Made by a program: the position numbers and the translations under genes | Source of the DNA: Bacteroidota bacterium | GTDB taxonomy: Bacteria; Bacteroidota; Bacteroidia; Flavobacteriales_D; Crocinitomicaceae | Assembly (NCBI GenBank): GCA_016868915.1 | Contig: VGFL01000003.1 | Coordinates: 1 to 54,444 of the forward strand | DNA: 54,444 nucleotides | Direction of reading: 5' to 3' | Shown here: positions 9,207 to 17,793 of the stretch, piece after piece | How the letters are laid out: each line of letters opens with the position of its first letter | How positions within the stretch are numbered: position 1 is the first letter of the stretch | Notes under the pieces: model-generated | The model's input: the letters and a program-made list of their open reading frames with translations, nothing else | The model's database searches: none | What the model was told of the DNA's origin: nothing

Positions 9207-10067
9207 TCAATCAGAGATTTTTTCAACTTTAACAAGATTACCAAAATAAAGTTCTTTATTCGTAGATGTTTTCATCCAGAGTTCAGAAATATTTAATTTT
9301 TTATTGGGGAAGTAAAGTGGAAAGAGTTCTTGAAGGAATTGAATATCTATAGAAGGGGTATATGTATTCATTATCAGAAATCCGTTTTCAGTTAATAGTC
9401 TTGAGCTTGTTGAAACAAGTTCATCAATTTGATCCTCCAGTTTCCATTTTTCTCCCTTTGCCCCTATACCCCATGCAGGAGGATCCATAAGAATTCCACG
9501 AAATTTATTCCCTCTTTTTTCTTCTCTTTTCATAAACTTAATGGCGTCCTCGTGTATCCATCGGATATCGTTCAATTTACTCTTTAACATATTTTCTTTT
9601 GCCCAAGAGATAAGATTTTTTACAGAGTCGACATGAAATACATCCGCCCTGATCGATTTTGCCACGCAAGATGCAATTCCAGTATATGCAAATAAATTTA
9701 AAAATTTATCATTTGATTCTAGTTCATTCAATAAGGAATCCCAATTTACTTGTTGTTCTGGAAAGATCCCGAGATGTTTAAATTTTGTTAGTTCGAGTTT
9801 GATTTTTATTTTCTTGTAATTTATGACCCACAAATGAGAAGCACTTATTATTTCCTTCCAATAACCTGAATTATGACTTGTTTCCACAAACTCAAAATGA
9901 GCGAGTTTCCTCCATTCTGTATGAGGTAAGACTGACTTAAAATAAGCTTGAATTTCGGGACGAATGGTGACGATTTTTCCCCATCGCTCTAATTTTTTAT
10001 TGCCTCCAGCATCGATAAGTTCATAATCATCCCAACAAGTTGCGAATATTTTTGATATGTTTTGCAT
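9207..10067 (-). CDS. Class I SAM-dependent methyltransferase (RlmI/COG1092-like rRNA methyltransferase)
   Basis: KFLNLFAYTGIASCVAKSIRADVFHVDSVKNLISWAKEN...FRGILMDPPAWGIGAKGEKWKLEDQI: motif I and DPPxWG-type motif IV. Confidence 0.88.
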   Translation of the reverse strand: MQNISKIFATCWDDYELIDAGGNKKLERWGKIVTIRPEIQAYFKSVLPHTEWRKLAHFEFVETSHNSGYWKEIISASHLWVINYKKIKIKLELTKFKHLGIFPEQQVNWDSLLNELESNDKFLNLFAYTGIASCVAKSIRADVFHVDSVKNLISWAKENMLKSKLNDIRWIHEDAIKFMKREEKRGNKFRGILMDPPAWGIGAKGEKWKLEDQIDELVSTSSRLLTENGFLIMNTYTPSIDIQFLQELFPLYFPNKKLNISELWMKTSTNKELYFGNLVKVEKISD

Positions 10068-10081
10068 GGATAAACAACGAT

Positions 10082-10663
10082 TTACCTCATTTTGGGCATT
10101 TTCTTTCTGCCTCCCATCATTTGAACCATTCGCATTTGATTTTTTGATGGAGCCATATTAAGTTGTTGTTGCATCATTTTGATTTGATCTTTCATGATTC
10201 CGTCTTTATCAAGCTTTTTGGCCTCTGATAACAATGAAACCGCCTCATTTTTCCTCCCTGTTTGGGCGCAAATTCCGGCCAAGTGCATTCGAGCAACCGC
10301 ATTGTCTTGTGAAGTTCTAAGACCGAGGGAAAGTGCCTGTCTCAGTATTTGTTCGCTCTTTGCAAAACCAAATTCTTGAGAATTCATTACCGCTTGAAGA
10401 TACAAAACGTATGCGTGTTGTTTTCTGGGTAATAGCTGTGGATGAGTAATTCTATTTATGTACTTTTTTGCCTTTTCTGTATTTCCCAATCTCATTTGAT
10501 TAAGGGCAAGAATCATATTTTCGTTTCTAAAAAACGAGAATATAATTAACGCTGTTACAAAAATGAACACTATACCCCATCCCCAAAAACTTGCAGCGAA
10601 AAGCCATGTGTTGAAAGAAATTGCAATTACAGCTAGAATACAACGAATAATAAAAGAAATCAT
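10082..10663 (-). CDS. TPR-repeat protein with two N-terminal membrane helices
   Basis: Hydrophobic N-terminus, then helical repeats (AKKYINRI..., EQILRQALSLGLRTSQDNAVARMHLAGICAQTGRKNEAVSLLSEAKKLD), basic tail KKMPKMR. Confidence 0.75.
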   Translation of the reverse strand: MISFIIRCILAVIAISFNTWLFAASFWGWGIVFIFVTALIIFSFFRNENMILALNQMRLGNTEKAKKYINRITHPQLLPRKQHAYVLYLQAVMNSQEFGFAKSEQILRQALSLGLRTSQDNAVARMHLAGICAQTGRKNEAVSLLSEAKKLDKDGIMKDQIKMMQQQLNMAPSKNQMRMVQMMGGRKKMPKMR

Positions 10664-10666
10664 AGT

Positions 10667-11092
10667 TTAATCAATTGTTGCGATACATTTTAATTCAATA
10701 GCAATTGGTGTAGGAAGAGAATTTATTTCAACCGTCGTTCGACATGGTAAATTCTCTTTAAAATATTCGGCATACACCTTATTATAAATACAAAAGTCCC
10801 TCTTCATATTGACCAGAAATACAGTTACATCAATTAGTTTGTCCCAGCTTGAACCGGAATCCTCTAAAATTATACGAACATTATCAAACACACTCCTGCA
10901 TTGTTTTTCGAAATCAAATTCTTTAAAATTCCCGTTATGATCGAGTATCAGACCAGGAACAGTAGAATCAGTGGCATTTGAACCGGCAATTCGTGGGCCT
11001 ACTCCAGATAAAAATAATAAGTTCCCTACTTTCCTCGCATGAGGGTATAGCCCAACGGGTTTTGGCGCCCTATTCGTTGAAATTTTGTCCAT
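10667..11092 (-). CDS. RidA family (Rid/YjgF/UK114) protein
   Basis: APKPVGLYPHARKVGNLLFLSGVGPR...FEKQCRSVFDNVRIILEDSGSSWDKLIDVTVFLVNMKRDFCIYNKVYAEYF..LPCRTTVEINSLPTPIAIELKCIA. Confidence 0.92.
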   Translation of the reverse strand: MDKISTNRAPKPVGLYPHARKVGNLLFLSGVGPRIAGSNATDSTVPGLILDHNGNFKEFDFEKQCRSVFDNVRIILEDSGSSWDKLIDVTVFLVNMKRDFCIYNKVYAEYFKENLPCRTTVEINSLPTPIAIELKCIATID

Positions 11093-11265
11093 TATTCCAA
11101 TAATCAGTATACAAATATACTCAAGTAAATTAAGAATAGAAAATTACTTTACCAATGAAAAATACTCACAAAATGACATACTTAAAACTAAGTTAACTAA
11201 TTGACATTATGGAATGAAAATACCATGAAATCGGGAATACCAAAAGGAATTACAATAGTGGATAA

Positions 11266-11499
11266 ACATGTAAATGGGGGCTTTGTGCTTTTGTCAAAGT
11301 ATGCCTTCAGGTAGCTGCAAACTGTTATTCTCAATTAAACATCAACCAACTAACTTTCATCATCCACGGAAATTATAAGTGGGGAATGTTCAGAGAGAAC
11401 AACCTCAATCAATCAATTCGATTGAAATCATTTGCTCATGACGATGAAGAAACGTTATTGAACCAATTTAAGTGCTTTTTGGAAGAGTATGGGAAATGA
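11266..11499 (+). pseudogene. Possible decayed remnant of a PolB-like predicted 3'-5' exonuclease gene
   Basis: Open frame without start codon: TCKWGLCAFVKVCLQVAANCYSQLNINQLTFIIHGNYKWGMFRENNLNQSIRLKSFAHDDEETLLNQFKCFLEEYGK*. The RLKSFAHDDEETLLNQF segment resembles that family (R.KSFA.DDE..LL..F). Confidence 0.35.
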
Positions 11500-11620
11500 T
11501 GGTAAGAAGCAAAAACACTAAAGGAAGAATTCAAACCTGCTTTCTAACGTAACTCGATGGAATGATTTTAGTACCTTTTATGTTGCTCATTTGAACTCGA
11601 AATTCAATGATTATGCAAGG

Positions 11621-11809
11621 TTACTTGATTTTTTTCGAGTCTCCTAAAGCTTTATCATTTAATTTTTTTTGAGTTCTCATCCAATAAATGAATCCAAAAA
11701 ACCCAAGAATAATTAATGAATAATTAAAAATATTGCCAACAACTTCGAAAAACTGAAATGACGTCGTTAGCAAATCTCCAATTGAGTATATAACGTCTGT
11801 AAAAGTCAT
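11621..11809 (-). CDS. Small single-pass membrane protein (62 aa), possibly DUF6341-like
   Basis: Complete ORF with hydrophobic segment NIFNYSLIILGFFGFIYWMRTQKKLND; occupies an otherwise empty interval beside rnc. Confidence 0.6.
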   Translation of the reverse strand: MTFTDVIYSIGDLLTTSFQFFEVVGNIFNYSLIILGFFGFIYWMRTQKKLNDKALGDSKKIK

Positions 11810-11862
11810 AATAAATTTTTACAAAGAAAACAAAAAAATCTGATTTAAACAATTCTACAAAT

Positions 11863-12579
11863 CTACAAAAACTCGTTCAAAAGCCTCAATGTTTCTTTGG
11901 CGGCCTCCTGCTCTGCCAATTTTTTCGTACTGCCCTCTCCCTTTCCATAGTTTTTCCCATTTATTCCCACTTCGACCTCATAAATCCAAGAAACTCCAGA
12001 ATTAAATTCTTTCAAAACATTAAATGTTAAACTCCATTTTTTCTTTTGACACCAAATAAATAATTTTGATTTAAAATCTACTTCATCCTCTAAAAGTTTA
12101 TTTAAATTGACAAAATTTCTGAATAAATGGTTATGTACGGACTTTTTAACGGCCTCATAACCTCCATCAAGATAAATTGCTCCTAAAATTGCCTCGAATG
12201 CATTTCCCTCCAGAGAGGTTACATTAATTGACCTTGATTGATGGTACCGAAGAATATCTCTGATTCCCATTGAATATCCAATATCAGAAAGAGTTTTTCG
12301 ATTAACTATTTTTGATTTTATACGTGTTAAGTACCCTTCATCTTGGTCTTGAAACTTAACAAAAAGATAATCTGCAACAACTGAATCCAAAACGGCATCG
12401 CCAAGGAATTCAAGTCTTTCATTTGAAAACTCAAATTCCTGATTTTTAAATGATTTATGGGTTATTGCCTTTAAAAAGTATTTCAAATTCTTTGGGCGAT
12501 ACCCAAATTTCTTTATTATAAACCCGATTAACTCAAGTTCTTCGTTACTTTTTTGAGAATTAAAAAGACTTTTAATCAA
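11863..12579 (-). CDS. rnc: Ribonuclease III
   Basis: NERLEFLGDAVLDSVVADYLF signature; C-terminal dsRBD GKGEGSTKKLAEQEAAKETL. Confidence 0.97.
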   Translation of the reverse strand: MIKSLFNSQKSNEELELIGFIIKKFGYRPKNLKYFLKAITHKSFKNQEFEFSNERLEFLGDAVLDSVVADYLFVKFQDQDEGYLTRIKSKIVNRKTLSDIGYSMGIRDILRYHQSRSINVTSLEGNAFEAILGAIYLDGGYEAVKKSVHNHLFRNFVNLNKLLEDEVDFKSKLFIWCQKKKWSLTFNVLKEFNSGVSWIYEVEVGINGKNYGKGEGSTKKLAEQEAAKETLRLLNEFL

Positions 12580-12588
12580 GCCTGTAAA

Positions 12589-13845
12589 TTACTTTTTAAA
12601 CTTTTTTACTATTACACTTGTGTTATGTCCGCCAAACCCAAATGTATTCGAAAGGGCAATATTTACCTCTCTTTTTTGTGCTGAATTAAATGTAAAGTTT
12701 AATTTATTATCTAACTCAGGGTCGTCTGTAAAATGATTAATCGTAGGGGGAATAATATCATTTTTAACCGCCAACACACAAGCAATTGCTTCGACAGCTC
12801 CAGCTGCACCTAACAAATGACCCGTCATAGATTTTGTTGAACTAATATTTAATTTATACGCATGATCACCAAAAACTGACTGAATAGCCTTAACTTCTGC
12901 AACATCTCCAAGCGGAGTTGATGTTCCATGAACGTTAATATAGTCGACATCAGAGGGGCTTATTTCTGCATCTTCCAGAGCCGCCAACATCGTATTTCTA
13001 GCTCCAACTCCTTCAGGATGGGGAGCAGTCATATGATAAGCATCTCCAGACATACCTCCACCGAGTACTTCTGCATAAATTGTTGCTCCGCGCTGAATGG
13101 CATGCTCATATTCTTCTAAAACCAGTGCGCCACCACCTTCTCCAAGAACGAAACCATCCCGATCTAAATCAAAAGGTCTTGATGCTGACTCAGGCGCTTC
13201 ATTTCTAGTAGATAAAGCCTTTAAAGCATTAAATCCTCCCATTCCCATTTCATTAACTGCTGCCTCAGAACCGCCGGTAATAATTACATCTGCCTTTCCT
13301 AATCTTATAAGATTGAAACTATCTATAATTGCATTGGTAGATGAGGCGCATGCTGATACTGTTACATAATTTGGCCCACGAAAACCGTATTTAATAGAAA
13401 TATGGCCAGCGGCAATATCTGCTATCATTTTCGGTATAAAAAAAGGATTAAATCGAGGAGTTCCGTCACCGATAAAAAATTCTCGAGCTTCCTCTTGAAA
13501 TGTTTTTAACCCACCGATACCCGAACCCCAAATTACACCAACACGATCCAAATTTAATTTAGAATACTGAACAATACCTGCGTCATCAACCGCCTGAGAT
13601 GCTGTAACCAATGCATATTGAGAAAATTGATCTAATTTTCTAGCTTCTTTTTTATCTATAAAATCTTCAATTTGAAAATTTTTTAATTCACACGCAAACG
13701 AAGTTTTAAATTTTGAAACGTCAAAATAAGTTATCGGTGCAGCACCACTCTTTCCCGCCACCAATGATTTCCAATATTCATCAATAGAATTACCAATGGG
13801 GGTCAATGCCCCGAGCCCTGTGACAACAACGCGTTTAAGAACCAT
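12589..13845 (-). CDS. fabF: Beta-ketoacyl-ACP synthase II
   Basis: RRVVVTGLGALTPIGN-type start; VSACASSTNAI active-site Cys; NVHGTSTPLGD; STKSMTGHLLGAAGAVEA; NTFGFGGHN. Confidence 0.97.
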   Translation of the reverse strand: MVLKRVVVTGLGALTPIGNSIDEYWKSLVAGKSGAAPITYFDVSKFKTSFACELKNFQIEDFIDKKEARKLDQFSQYALVTASQAVDDAGIVQYSKLNLDRVGVIWGSGIGGLKTFQEEAREFFIGDGTPRFNPFFIPKMIADIAAGHISIKYGFRGPNYVTVSACASSTNAIIDSFNLIRLGKADVIITGGSEAAVNEMGMGGFNALKALSTRNEAPESASRPFDLDRDGFVLGEGGGALVLEEYEHAIQRGATIYAEVLGGGMSGDAYHMTAPHPEGVGARNTMLAALEDAEISPSDVDYINVHGTSTPLGDVAEVKAIQSVFGDHAYKLNISSTKSMTGHLLGAAGAVEAIACVLAVKNDIIPPTINHFTDDPELDNKLNFTFNSAQKREVNIALSNTFGFGGHNTSVIVKKFKK

Positions 13846-13880
13846 GCTTGCTCGAAGGAATTTAGATGAAAAAAAATATT

Positions 13881-14114
13881 TTATGAATTTGACTCAATAT
13901 ATTTAATTGACGCGCCAACAGTTTGAATTTTCTCTGCCTGCTCATCTGGTATGGCTATATTAAATTCCTTTTCAAATTCCATAATTAGCTCCACTGTATC
14001 AAGCGAATCTGCACCTAAATCAGCCGTAAAATTTGATTCATCAGTAATTGCAGCTTCTTCAACATTCAATTTATCAACAATAATTGAAATAACTCTTGAT
14101 CTAATATCTGACAT
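13881..14114 (-). CDS. acpP: Acyl carrier protein
   Basis: [35 protein letters not shown] with DSL phosphopantetheine site. Confidence 0.97.
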   Translation of the reverse strand: MSDIRSRVISIIVDKLNVEEAAITDESNFTADLGADSLDTVELIMEFEKEFNIAIPDEQAEKIQTVGASIKYIESNS

Positions 14115-14272
14115 TTTTATATTATTTTAAGATTAATAAGGTGCAAAGAAAAAAACAAACAATTAAAAATCAAAATAAAAACGCATTTAATTTACCCTAC
14201 AGCGCAAATTATTTAACAAGATATTTATAATAATCAGGAAATTAAAAACACCTTAAAATACAACATTACTTT

Positions 14273-16273
14273 TCAGTATGTCATCAATTCACTTACAGCT
14301 TTGGAAAATCGATTAACTGGTAAAAACTGATCCTCTAAGCTTGAATTAAATGGGATTGGAGTATCCAGAGAGGCTACTCGCTTCACAGGAGCATCCAAAT
14401 ATTCAAAGCAAATTTCAGTAATTTGTGCAACTATCTCACCACCTATGCCTCCAGTCAAACAGTCCTCGTGCAATACAATGGCTTTTCCTGTTTTACGTAT
14501 GCTATTAAAAACCGTTTCTAAATCAAGAGGTAGTAGGGTTTTCAAATCAATTATTTCCATTGAAATATCGGAATTATTAGCGGCGTAATTTTTTGCCCAA
14601 TGAACACCCATTCCGTAGGTAATAACCGATAAATCATTTCCAGTTTTTTCAATACTAGATTTTCCTATTTCCAATGTATAATAATCATTTGGGATATCTC
14701 CCCTTACACTGCGATACAAATACTTATGTTCAAAGAATATCACAGGATTTGGATCCTCAATACTCGAATTCAGTAATCCTTTAGCATCGAAGGGATTGGA
14801 TGGATAAACAACCTTGAGACCGGGGGTATGAGTAAACCATGCTTCATTACTTTGTGAGTGAAATGGTCCTGCAGCAGTTCCAGCACCTGTGGGCATTCGA
14901 ACAACCACATCGGCATTTTGACCCCAGCGCCAATGTATTTTAGCCAAATTATTTACTATTTGGTTAAATCCACAACTTACAAAATCGGCAAATTGCATTT
15001 CAACCACTGCCTTCATCCCAGAAATTGATAGCCCCAGCCCGGCACCCAAAATTGCTGATTCACAAATCGGCGTATTTCGAACGCGTTCCTTGCCAAATAG
15101 TTCAACAAAACCTTCAGTCACTTTAAAGGCACCACCATATTCGGCAATATCTTGTCCCATGATGATCAAATCTTGATATTTTTCCATTGATTGTCGGAGG
15201 GAATCTTGAATTGCATCGATGAATCGTTTCTCAGACATATCGCCAAGGGCCGACTGAATAGAATAATTGTGCGGAGCATAGATATCGTCTATTTCAGATT
15301 TCAAATCTGGAATAATCTCAGGCTCTGCCAAAGCTGTTTGAAAGGATTCTTGAATATACTCTTTATGTTGATCTTTGATAGTTTTTTCTAATTCATCAGA
15401 CAATACTCCCAACTCTTTTAAATAAAGTGTGTAATTATCAATTGGATCAAATTTAGCTTTTTCATCTTGCAATCCTTCGGGATAATATTTTGTTCCTGAC
15501 GCCTCCTCGTGACCGCGCATTCGAAATGTCATTAATTCAAGAATAAAAGGTTTTGGATCCTTGCGAATTTCAGAATTAATTTCTCTAACGGCTTTAATCA
15601 CTGCTAGAACATTATTCCCATCTACTTGAACTGCTTTCATTCCATAGCCAATTCCTTTATCGATAAACTGCTTACATCTAAATTGTTCAACAGAGGGGGT
15701 TGAAAGGCCCCAGGCATTATTTTCAATGGCAAAAATCACGGGTAAATCCCATACAGAAGCCACATTAACAGATTCGTGAAAATCTCCTTCTGATGCTCCC
15801 CCATCTCCAGTAAATACAAGTGTTGACTTTTGTTCTTTACGCAACTTAGAAGCTAAGGCGATTCCGTCGGCAATTCCAAGTTGAGGGCCTAAATGTGAGA
15901 TCATCCCTACTAATTTATGCTCTTGTGTTCCAAAATGAAACGATCGATCTCTTCCTTTGGTGTAGCCCGACATTTTTCCTTGAAATTGAGCAAATAAGCG
16001 AGGAAGGGGGATATTACGTGTTGTAAAAACACCCAAATTTCTGTGCATCGGTAGGATATACTCGTCTTCATTCATTGCATAAGCACAACCAACAGAAATC
16101 CCTTCTTGTCCCCACCCTGAAAACCATTTCGAGATTTTTCCCTGACGCAAATAAATTAGCATTTTTTCTTCTACCAAGCGGGGTAAAAGCAATTTTCGAT
16201 AGATCTCAATTAATTCTTTGTCATCAAAACCAGTTCGGTCAAATTCAATGTATCTTTTTGTGAGTATTTCCAT
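14273..16273 (-). CDS. Thiamine-dependent 2-oxoacid dehydrogenase E1, fused alpha+beta subunits
   Basis: N-terminal half: GDGGASEGDFHESVNVASVWDLPVIFAIENNAWGLSTP (TPP motif). C-terminal half: MGQDIAEYGGAFKVTEGF...ESAILGAGLGLSISGMKAVVEMQFADF...HEDCLTGGIGGEI (E1 beta). Confidence 0.93.
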   Translation of the reverse strand: MEILTKRYIEFDRTGFDDKELIEIYRKLLLPRLVEEKMLIYLRQGKISKWFSGWGQEGISVGCAYAMNEDEYILPMHRNLGVFTTRNIPLPRLFAQFQGKMSGYTKGRDRSFHFGTQEHKLVGMISHLGPQLGIADGIALASKLRKEQKSTLVFTGDGGASEGDFHESVNVASVWDLPVIFAIENNAWGLSTPSVEQFRCKQFIDKGIGYGMKAVQVDGNNVLAVIKAVREINSEIRKDPKPFILELMTFRMRGHEEASGTKYYPEGLQDEKAKFDPIDNYTLYLKELGVLSDELEKTIKDQHKEYIQESFQTALAEPEIIPDLKSEIDDIYAPHNYSIQSALGDMSEKRFIDAIQDSLRQSMEKYQDLIIMGQDIAEYGGAFKVTEGFVELFGKERVRNTPICESAILGAGLGLSISGMKAVVEMQFADFVSCGFNQIVNNLAKIHWRWGQNADVVVRMPTGAGTAAGPFHSQSNEAWFTHTPGLKVVYPSNPFDAKGLLNSSIEDPNPVIFFEHKYLYRSVRGDIPNDYYTLEIGKSSIEKTGNDLSVITYGMGVHWAKNYAANNSDISMEIIDLKTLLPLDLETVFNSIRKTGKAIVLHEDCLTGGIGGEIVAQITEICFEYLDAPVKRVASLDTPIPFNSSLEDQFLPVNRFSKAVSELMTY

Positions 16274-16371
16274 TGGGATTTTTCGAATGTAAAGGTAATA
16301 ATAACTTTTATCAAGTCTCTTTTATACATATAAAAATACGCAGAAGTGAGCCTTGTATTTTAGCAGCAATC

Positions 16372-17793
16372 TTAATAATTCCGATAGTCATTCCAAAGGT
16401 TCGATCGAAAACCAATCAGAGGAAGAAAAATAAATCTATCGAATGCATTATCAGACCGAAAGTTTATCTCTAAAAAAATAGTATTCGTTCCCCATACATT
16501 ATAATTTACAACCCACTGATTTCTAATAAAATTATTCTTTTCTCCTTGCCCTATTTTGTGATGATAATCGTAAGGACGATTCGTGTAGGGTTGATATACA
16601 TTCCCGCCATAGCTTTTTCCTTCTTTATCAAATCCCTGTATTCCATATGAAATGAAGGATTTTATCATCCATTTATTTTTTTGCCATTTCAATTCGCCTA
16701 AAATTTCTGCAAAATTTCCGTTGTACGGATGCGCTAATGTAGAGCCAGCATTTGCATAATTCTGTAAAGAATTCAAATGAGCGTACGTATATGGTCGGAC
16801 CGCATTTCCTTCAACGCGGTAAAAGAACTTTTCTTTTTTAAATTCAAATCTACCTTTTATACCCAACTGAGCCCCGTATTTGTTCGCCCACCACCCAGAT
16901 TTTGCTCTAATCTCTGAAAGTAGAAACTCATCCAATATAAGTTGGCCATATACTGTATGCCCTTTCCATTTTGCTGAAATAGAAGCCCCCAGTAGAATAT
17001 TATCTGCCGAACCGATTGCATATTCTTGAGGGCGATAAAAAATAACCGGATTCAAATACTCCAATTCGTATCCTCTATTTAATAAGGTATCTTTTGGCTG
17101 AAAAACAACCGTTTCAAAAATTCCTAGATTCAACCACTTTGTTACGTTCCAACTCAAATAATGCATTGCACCATATTTTCCTTGCCAAGATTGATTGTAG
17201 TTTTCTTTAAAAAATTGATACATCACCAAATATTCGATATGCCAAAACCTAGCTCTAATTTGAGCAAAAGGATAAGGTTTTCCGTAATCGCTCAAAAATA
17301 AAGATCTGCTCCCCTCCCCAATAAAATTTCGATCGAGCCCAATTTGAAAATTAAAAATAGGATTGGGGGTATATGAAACTCGTCCCAATAAATTATGTGA
17401 ACCATAAACTTGATAAGCCTCTCTCGAGTATAAATAAGTTCGTGTATCCAAATAATTGGTGTCATTGTTTAATGCAGTAAAATTATACCCAAATCGAGCA
17501 TACCATTTTGGCGATATTTTTAAATCTGCTTGAACTCCCAATCCCATTCTTGCATAAGTTGAAAAGGTTGAGTTTTTATCATATGCAAAAGAATTATCTC
17601 CTGAGAAAAACCCGCCAAAACACTGCTTAAAGGGGGCTGTTCTATCCAGTTTTGGCCAAATAGCAGAATGTTCTTCATATTTCAAGGGTAAAGTTGAATC
17701 AGATGGACTTTCTTCGGTCAAATAGAGTAAAGTTCCTTGTCCAAAGGAAGAAAATTGCATTAAAAGAAAAAAAGAAAGTGCTCTAATAATCAT
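16372..17793 (-). CDS. RemB-like outer-membrane protein (gliding motility / Wzi-like capsule assembly barrel), copy 1
   Basis: Signal peptide ...SSFGQ; GLDRNFIGEGSRSLFLSDYGKPYPFAQIRARFWHIEYLVMYQF; amphipathic beta-strands with aromatic C-terminus. Confidence 0.78.
   Translation of the reverse strand: MIIRALSFFLLMQFSSFGQGTLLYLTEESPSDSTLPLKYEEHSAIWPKLDRTAPFKQCFGGFFSGDNSFAYDKNSTFSTYARMGLGVQADLKISPKWYARFGYNFTALNNDTNYLDTRTYLYSREAYQVYGSHNLLGRVSYTPNPIFNFQIGLDRNFIGEGSRSLFLSDYGKPYPFAQIRARFWHIEYLVMYQFFKENYNQSWQGKYGAMHYLSWNVTKWLNLGIFETVVFQPKDTLLNRGYELEYLNPVIFYRPQEYAIGSADNILLGASISAKWKGHTVYGQLILDEFLLSEIRAKSGWWANKYGAQLGIKGRFEFKKEKFFYRVEGNAVRPYTYAHLNSLQNYANAGSTLAHPYNGNFAEILGELKWQKNKWMIKSFISYGIQGFDKEGKSYGGNVYQPYTNRPYDYHHKIGQGEKNNFIRNQWVVNYNVWGTNTIFLEINFRSDNAFDRFIFLPLIGFRSNLWNDYRNY

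Noticed and set aside
14115-14272. AT-rich gap upstream of acpP considered as a regulatory RNA or promoter
   Set aside because: No clear hairpin or TAnnTTTG box found by eye; left unassigned.
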